Positions 59,735 through 64,000 of a DNA stretch of 64,000 nucleotides are shown here, piece by piece. Where the stretch lies: positions 1 to 64,000 of the forward strand of contig NZ_SADV01000019.1 in the NCBI RefSeq assembly GCF_006864135.1. Reading direction: 5' to 3'. Positions within the stretch are counted from its first letter, which is position 1; each line of letters starts with the position of its first letter. Source of the DNA: Lysinibacillus sphaericus. GTDB lineage: Bacteria; Bacillota; Bacilli; Bacillales_A; Planococcaceae. A program made the position numbers and the translations under genes. Below the pieces are notes generated by a model. It had not been told where the DNA came from, made no database searches, and saw only the letters and a program-made list of their open reading frames with translations.

Positions 59735-59977
59735 CCTTCTGCTTGTAGTAACTTTACATTTTAGTCGATTATTAGCGCTATATTGCGCAGAAGAGGAAAC
59801 ATAACGTTTTCTTTTCCGATGGATCCTGGGCTGTGATCCACCGAATTGGAATACACTTTTTCCAAAACTGAGCATCTTTCCTGGGAAATATTTTCAGTGT
59901 TTTTTTACATTTAATTTAGTTTTTGTATCATTACTAAAAGTTAGGAATGATGTTTATTAAAAACGTATGCCATATAA

Positions 59978-60101
59978 GTTGATTGGAGTGGAGGCTGGCG
60001 ACTTCTTGGGGATAGCGTCTCATCGGACGCCCCCAGGAAGCTTTGCTCTGTGCGAAAGCGAAGCGGCAGCAACAAAGCGTCCAGTCGGAACGGAAATCAA
60101 C
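59978..60101 (+). repeat. family A repeat, copy 4
   Basis: GTTGATTGGAGTGGAG ... CCAGTCGGAACGGAAATCAAC borders with an internal GTGCGAAAGCGAAGCGGCAG block also present near other repeats. No gene in 59735-60127. Confidence 0.85.
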
Positions 60102-60127
60102 CCCACGTTATGGTGACGAACCTATTC

Positions 60128-60619
60128 TTAACACCAAACGATTATTTTATACGGAGTAGTTTGTGCAGGAATACTCCTTGTAGTAGGACCATAAATAACA
60201 ATTAAGTTTCGATTTGCCGGGCTTTTTGAAAAAGGTTGCCCATTTTTAAGCAAGATAAGTGTATAAGCAGAAAGATTTAGTTGTAATTGACCATCACTAC
60301 TCACTAATTGATTATTAAAAAAGTCGACTTTGACATTTTGAAAGCTATTTTCCTTTACGACGACGAGGGCTCGATATTGAGGTGGATATATCAAAGGAAC
60401 AGGTGCATTCCCATCATAATATCCAGTAATCAGATCACCGATTGTTACAATTTCTTGGTTTACAAAATAAGTAGAAGGTGAGACGACAAAATTGATAATG
60501 CCCTGAGTACTATCTTCTACCGTCATAAGTTTATAACAGCCTTCCTTTTCCCCATTTTGCCCGATCGGAAAATCATCAATCTGAGTAACGACCCCACGAA
60601 ATGATTTAAAGTTTACCAT
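60128..60619 (-). CDS. conserved hypothetical protein
   Basis: 163 residues, beta-rich, starts MVNFKSFRGVVTQIDDFPIG and has GYYDGNAPVPLIYPPQY and NLIVIYGPTTRSIPAQTTP. I recall similar unnamed proteins in Bacillus and Lysinibacillus; no function is known to me. No signal or TM. ATG 60619 is 6 nt after AAAGGA; the frame to 60661 is not used. Confidence 0.78.
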   Translation of the reverse strand: MVNFKSFRGVVTQIDDFPIGQNGEKEGCYKLMTVEDSTQGIINFVVSPSTYFVNQEIVTIGDLITGYYDGNAPVPLIYPPQYRALVVVKENSFQNVKVDFFNNQLVSSDGQLQLNLSAYTLILLKNGQPFSKSPANRNLIVIYGPTTRSIPAQTTPYKIIVWC

Positions 60620-60833
60620 TGCTATTCCTTTCTTTATTAAAATCAAAAATTGGTGAAACAAGCTAAAAGAAAACCGACTTTATAATAAGCAGCGTCATTT
60701 TAATTTATGTAACATCTCCAATTTGGGTGACAGAATGATTTTATGATCAAAAGGTTAGGTTTCTATATTACATGAATCAATATATACTTAATTTGCAAAC
60801 TATAACCGTTATTTTTCAGAGGAGGGGAGATTA

Positions 60834-60986
60834 TTGAAGTGGATTTCTAAAAATAAGAAGCCCCTTTTACTATTCACCATTATTATTATTTTCATTGCTG
60901 GTATACTCGATATCAAATATGAAGGATTATTCTTTCAACTATTACCAGGATCTATTCAAAACTATTTAGCTGATATTTTTAAATAA
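60834..60986 (+). CDS. small single-pass membrane protein
   Basis: 50 residues. Basic start MKWISKNKK, one TM helix (LLLFTIIIIFIAGIL), then a short tail ending YLADIFK. TTG start at 60834, with GGAGGGGAG 4 nt upstream, a very good ribosome-binding site. Not recognised. Confidence 0.6.
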   Translation: MKWISKNKKPLLLFTIIIIFIAGILDIKYEGLFFQLLPGSIQNYLADIFK

Positions 60987-61126
60987 GTAGGATTAGGAGA
61001 AAGAGACTGAGCTATTCATAGCTGAAATTGAGTTAATGACTTAATTAGTAACAGCAGTATATTTCTTGTACTAACGATAGGTAGTAGTTCTAGAAGAATG
61101 ATTACTGCTCTTCTGATTTTAATCTG

Positions 61127-61157
61127 TTGACATGGAGTTAACTCCATCTTTTAAAGT
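61127..61157 (+). promoter_or_regulatory. MerR-type promoter/operator
   Basis: TTGACA (61127-61132), 19-bp spacer, TAAAGT (61152-61157). The spacer holds a perfect 16-bp palindrome ATGGAGTTAACTCCAT (61132-61147). Long spacers with a dyad between the hexamers are the mark of MerR-activated promoters, and a MerR gene is two positions downstream. Confidence 0.8.
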
Positions 61158-61186
61158 GAAAGTATTAAAAGAATGGGGTGATGTAA

Positions 61187-61504
61187 ATGGATATTATTGT
61201 TTATGTATTGATAGGGGTATACGTATTATTAACAGGGATTGCAGGCTTGCATCAATGGAAAGAGAATGGATTTCAAATACGAGCATTCTTATTTGTGGTC
61301 ATATCTATCAGTATTCTTGTAACAATATTTTTACCAAACAAAGCTCTAGTACTGATGTTACTAATTCTAGAATTTGTTCTGTTACATGTATTAACAGTTG
61401 CGGAAGGGCTATTAACAAATAAACAGCTAAGATATAGTCACCATATCATTCGTTTCATATTCCATTGTATATTACTATTATTGGTTTATAAATTTATAAT
61501 GTAG
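61187..61504 (+). CDS. four-TM hypothetical membrane protein
   Basis: 105 residues, almost entirely hydrophobic in four segments, Lys-free helices; N-terminus MDIIVYVLIGVYVLLTGIAG. Small multidrug-resistance-like size but no such motif. Preceded by GGGGTGAT and by the MerR-type promoter; 6 nt before merR, so co-transcribed and likely the regulator's target. Confidence 0.75.
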   Translation: MDIIVYVLIGVYVLLTGIAGLHQWKENGFQIRAFLFVVISISILVTIFLPNKALVLMLLILEFVLLHVLTVAEGLLTNKQLRYSHHIIRFIFHCILLLLVYKFIM

Positions 61505-61510
61505 TAGGTG

Positions 61511-61906
61511 ATGATCATAAAAATTGGCGAATTTGCTACATGTACGGATCTTAGTAAAGATACGATCCGTTATTACGAAAAAATGGGTTTATTACATCCG
61601 GAAATAAAAAACAAACATCGTGAGTATAACGAGGAACATATTGAAATCATTAGTGCAATTCGTAAACTAAAACAATGTGGTTTTTCACTTCAAGAAATTA
61701 AAATGCTTTTTGAATGGTCGCAAAATACGGATGAAAATGATGAATTGACAGAAGCGGAAATCCAAAACGTTCAACAGCTGAAAATATTATTTCAAAATAA
61801 GTATAAACAGATGATTCAAAGAGAAAATGAGATTAAACAAATAAAGCAAGTCTTGCTACAAGCTAATCATAAAATGGAGCAGCTGCTAGAAAAAAATAAA
61901 GGTTAG
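61511..61906 (+). CDS. MerR-family transcriptional regulator
   Basis: 131 residues. N-terminal winged HTH (IKIGEFATCTDLSKDTIRYYEKMGLL...REYNEEHIEIISAIRKLKQCGFSLQEIKMLF) and a long C-terminal dimerisation helix; few cysteines, so probably not a metal sensor of the MerR/CueR type. ATG 61511 is used; the adjacent GTG 61508 is possible. The inducer is unknown. Confidence 0.9.
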   Translation: MIIKIGEFATCTDLSKDTIRYYEKMGLLHPEIKNKHREYNEEHIEIISAIRKLKQCGFSLQEIKMLFEWSQNTDENDELTEAEIQNVQQLKILFQNKYKQMIQRENEIKQIKQVLLQANHKMEQLLEKNKG

Positions 61907-62027
61907 ATGGGTGTTCTAATTAGAATAACGACATCATTTTAGAGACAATTAAGATATTCATCTAATTGAACAAAAGAGATCCTGAAAACAAAGGGAACAG
62001 CATAAAAAAGATAATATTTCATAATTT

Positions 62028-62057
62028 AACACAGCTAATGGGCTGTGTTTTTTTTAT
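62028..62057 (+). terminator. merR terminator
   Basis: AACACAGC/GCTGTGTT stem with a 6-nt loop and eight T residues. Confidence 0.85.
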
Positions 62058-62142
62058 AAAAAGTAAAAGGTTTTCTTGAATAAATCTTGAATATATTGTG
62101 GTATTCCAAAGTCCGATTTTTAAGAAGGGTGATGATAGTTTT

Positions 62143-62910
62143 ATGGAAGAATGGAAAATGGCACTTGAAGAGTTTTTAAAAGATTGGAAGAATCGAAATG
62201 ATGTTGTAGGGGCACTCGTATGTGGGAGCTATATAACAGGAGATCCTTCAAAGCGTTCTGATATAGATGTACATATTATTTTATCTGAAGATGTTGATTG
62301 GCGAGAGCGAGGGAATAGGATTATGAATGGTTTTCTTATAGAATATTTCGCTAATCCACCAAAACAAATTCGCAAATACTTTCAACAAGATTTTCAAAAC
62401 CAAAGAACAATGTCCATGGTTCAATTTATTACAGGAAAGATTTTATTTGATAACACGGGGACACTTAATGAATTAAAAATCGAAGCGGAACATTGGCTAA
62501 ACAATGATTATGATGAACTAAATAAAACAGTTTTAGAAATTAAAAAATATTCACTATGGGATTCACTAGATAATTTAAAGGATTGTTTTGAACAACAAAG
62601 AGAGGATTTCCCCTTTGTATATTTTAATTCATTAGCTAATTTATTTTCTGAGTACTGTCAGTTTCTAAGGTTAGAAAGCATTCCATACTATCAAGTACAT
62701 TCTTATCTTATAGATCCAACATATATTAAAAAATATTTAAAAAATGTTTTTCCCGATTCAATATTTAAAGAATTGTTTTTAAAAGCATTATTAGAAGTGA
62801 ACAAACAAAAGATGATGGAGGCATATGAACAGTTAGTAAACCATGTATTTAATCAGATGGGTGGTTTCAAAATAGATGGTTGGAAAATAAAAAGCCCTGT
62901 CGAAAAATAA
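62143..62910 (+). CDS. nucleotidyltransferase-domain protein
   Basis: 255 residues. GSYITGDPSKRSDIDVHII is the G-S-x-x-x-G...S-D-x-D motif of the polymerase-beta superfamily (aminoglycoside adenylyltransferase or minimal nucleotidyltransferase type); the C-terminal half is helical. The substrate cannot be told. ATG 62143 with AAGGGTGAT about 9 nt upstream; the longer frame starts at a GTG with no signal. Confidence 0.82.
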   Translation: MEEWKMALEEFLKDWKNRNDVVGALVCGSYITGDPSKRSDIDVHIILSEDVDWRERGNRIMNGFLIEYFANPPKQIRKYFQQDFQNQRTMSMVQFITGKILFDNTGTLNELKIEAEHWLNNDYDELNKTVLEIKKYSLWDSLDNLKDCFEQQREDFPFVYFNSLANLFSEYCQFLRLESIPYYQVHSYLIDPTYIKKYLKNVFPDSIFKELFLKALLEVNKQKMMEAYEQLVNHVFNQMGGFKIDGWKIKSPVEK

Positions 62911-63231
62911 ATAGGATGAGAATTGATTTTTTGGTTAGAATAAAAAAGAAATAATTTTAAGATAACACTAGAAACGATTAAGAATATTCGTTATATTTTT
63001 ATATGTGGTGGAGCTGGTGCAAAAACAAGACTGGTTCCATATTTTTATGTTATTATATAAATATAATATTAAAAAATCTGCATTATCATATGAAAACGCT
63101 AGCCAATTTTAGGTCAATTATTCCATAAAACTTAAATAAAGATTAGGTTTCTTTGTGGTGGAATAGGAGGTTTTTCTCTTGATTTATTAAGGGGAAGGCT
63201 CGAAAAATGCACATAACTCTCATATAGATAG

Positions 63232-63261
63232 TTGATATTTTAATCTTTATGTAATTATGAT
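63232..63261 (+). promoter_or_regulatory. candidate mqo promoter
   Basis: TTGATA (63232-63237), 18 bp, TATGAT (63256-63261). Downstream, CCTAGG is repeated around a 5-nt loop (63307-63323). The rest of the 62911-63389 gap has no gene. Confidence 0.5.
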
Positions 63262-63389
63262 ACACTGCAATAAGGTAATAATTGATACAGAAAAGGTGTA
63301 TTCCTAGGCTACTCCTAGGCTTACTGAGACATCTAAGCAGGAGCGCTTTACATCCTTTCTGCAAATCTTAATATATAAGGAAGGTAAAA

Positions 63390-64000
63390 ATGAGTAACAG
63401 ACAAATTAAATCAGATGTTATCTTAATTGGTGCCGGAATCATGAGTGCGACTTTGGGGACAATGCTCAAAGAATTAGCGCCAGATTGGAAAATTACAGTG
63501 TTTGAGCAGCTCGATAAAGCTGGTGAAGAAAGTTCTCACGAATTAAATAATGCGGGAACTGGGCATGCGGCACTTTGTGAGCTTAACTACACTTCAGAGA
63601 AAAAAGACGGATCAATCGATATCAGCAAAGCGATTAAAGTTAATGAACAGTTCCAACTTTCAAAACAATTTTGGTCTTATCTTGTGAACAACCAACTGAT
63701 CAGTAATCCGCAAGACTTCATTATGCCTTTACCTCATATGAGTTTAGTACAAGGTGCAGACAATGTAGAGTTTCTAAAAAAACGTCATGAAACGATGACA
63801 AAAAATCCTTTATTCCAAGGTATGGAATTTTCTGATAACCCAGAAACACTAAAGGAATGGATTCCTCTTATTATGGAGGATCGTCCAGCAGATGAAGCGA
63901 TCGCTGCGACAAAAATTGACACTGGTACAGACGTTAACTTTGGTGCATTAACACGTATGTTATTCGACCACTTAAAAAATAAAGACGTTGACATCAACTA
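63390..64000 (+). CDS. mqo: malate:quinone oxidoreductase (5' part)
   Basis: Membrane-associated FAD enzyme that oxidises malate to oxaloacetate with transfer of electrons to quinone. About 203 residues are in the window, with no stop. The FAD motif [20 protein letters not shown] and [20 protein letters not shown] are typical of Mqo. ATG 63390 behind AAGGAAGG. The gene continues past the window end. Confidence 0.95.
   Translation, partial: MSNRQIKSDVILIGAGIMSATLGTMLKELAPDWKITVFEQLDKAGEESSHELNNAGTGHAALCELNYTSEKKDGSIDISKAIKVNEQFQLSKQFWSYLVNNQLISNPQDFIMPLPHMSLVQGADNVEFLKKRHETMTKNPLFQGMEFSDNPETLKEWIPLIMEDRPADEAIAATKIDTGTDVNFGALTRMLFDHLKNKDVDIN

Noticed and set aside
61132-61422. 96-codon frame overlapping the 105-residue membrane protein
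   Set aside because: It begins inside the MerR operator, lacks a ribosome-binding site and is out of frame with a much better gene.
63143-63364. 73-codon minus-strand frame upstream of mqo
   Set aside because: No start signal and no recognisable features; it overlaps the likely mqo promoter.

Overview
The window is a replication-origin region from a low-GC Gram-positive spore former. Gene order, AT-rich composition, the Spo0J/Soj/Noc/YyaC set, an exosporium-like protein and the detail of individual genes point to Bacillaceae/Caryophanaceae, most likely Lysinibacillus (B. sphaericus group). The genus is an inference from memory of this gene order; no search was run.

Layout. Positions 1-11 kb form the left arm, transcribed leftwards: 5' end of a 16S rRNA gene with its promoter, an HD-GYP protein, gyrA, gyrB, recF, yaaA, dnaN and dnaA. 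A bipartite oriC follows, with DnaA boxes upstream of dnaA and a second box group beside an AT-rich unwinding region between dnaA and dnaN. From 11.4 kb the right arm runs rightwards: rpmH-rnpA-yidC-jag, mnmE-mnmG-rsmG, noc-soj-spo0J, a DUF554 gene, yyaC (opposed), an MscS channel, a DUF951 gene, ychF, an acyl-CoA dehydrogenase-like gene, rpsF-ssb-rpsR, a DUF2232 gene-gdpP-rplI-dnaB, purA with a PurR-type operator, a YitT-family gene (opposed), the cell-wall regulon operon walRKHIJ with htrA, a CxxH/CxxC protein and rlmH. These genes start replication, segregate the origin (ParABS plus Noc), supply DNA gyrase and helicase, modify tRNA and rRNA, and control cell-wall homeostasis.

From rlmH (46.7 kb) to about 58.9 kb the window looks like an accessory island. 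The last codons of rlmH (encoding GEPYHK-stop) recur three more times, at 49.0, 49.8 and 58.8 kb, with a fifth degenerate copy at 58.83 kb. The first two intervals are bounded by inverted repeats of TAAGTGCGGTT type. This is the architecture of SCC-type (Ccr recombinase) insertions into rlmH, here without any ccr gene in view. Cargo: a methyl-accepting chemotaxis protein, one unidentified gene in a 0.8-kb cassette, and a glycerol-3-phosphate/glycerophosphodiester uptake operon (glpP, HAD hydrolase, ABC transporter ugpCAEB-like, ugpQ) preceded by a terminator that GlpP probably antiterminates. An exosporium-C-like gene and a stand-alone BRCT gene follow.

59-64 kb holds small hypothetical genes, a membrane protein-MerR pair with a classical 19-bp-spacer MerR promoter, a nucleotidyltransferase and the start of mqo.

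Intergenic regions are rich in two related repeat families. One has GTTGATT-type inverted ends (four copies). The other is a larger RNA-like element (two near-full copies and several remnants). They share a nested hairpin with a TCCT loop whose stems change in a compensatory way, which is good evidence for a structured RNA. DnaA-box clusters lie upstream of mnmE and around the CxxH/CxxC gene before rlmH. Gene remnants include a decayed M23 peptidase upstream of walR and a broken VOC/glyoxalase gene near 59 kb.
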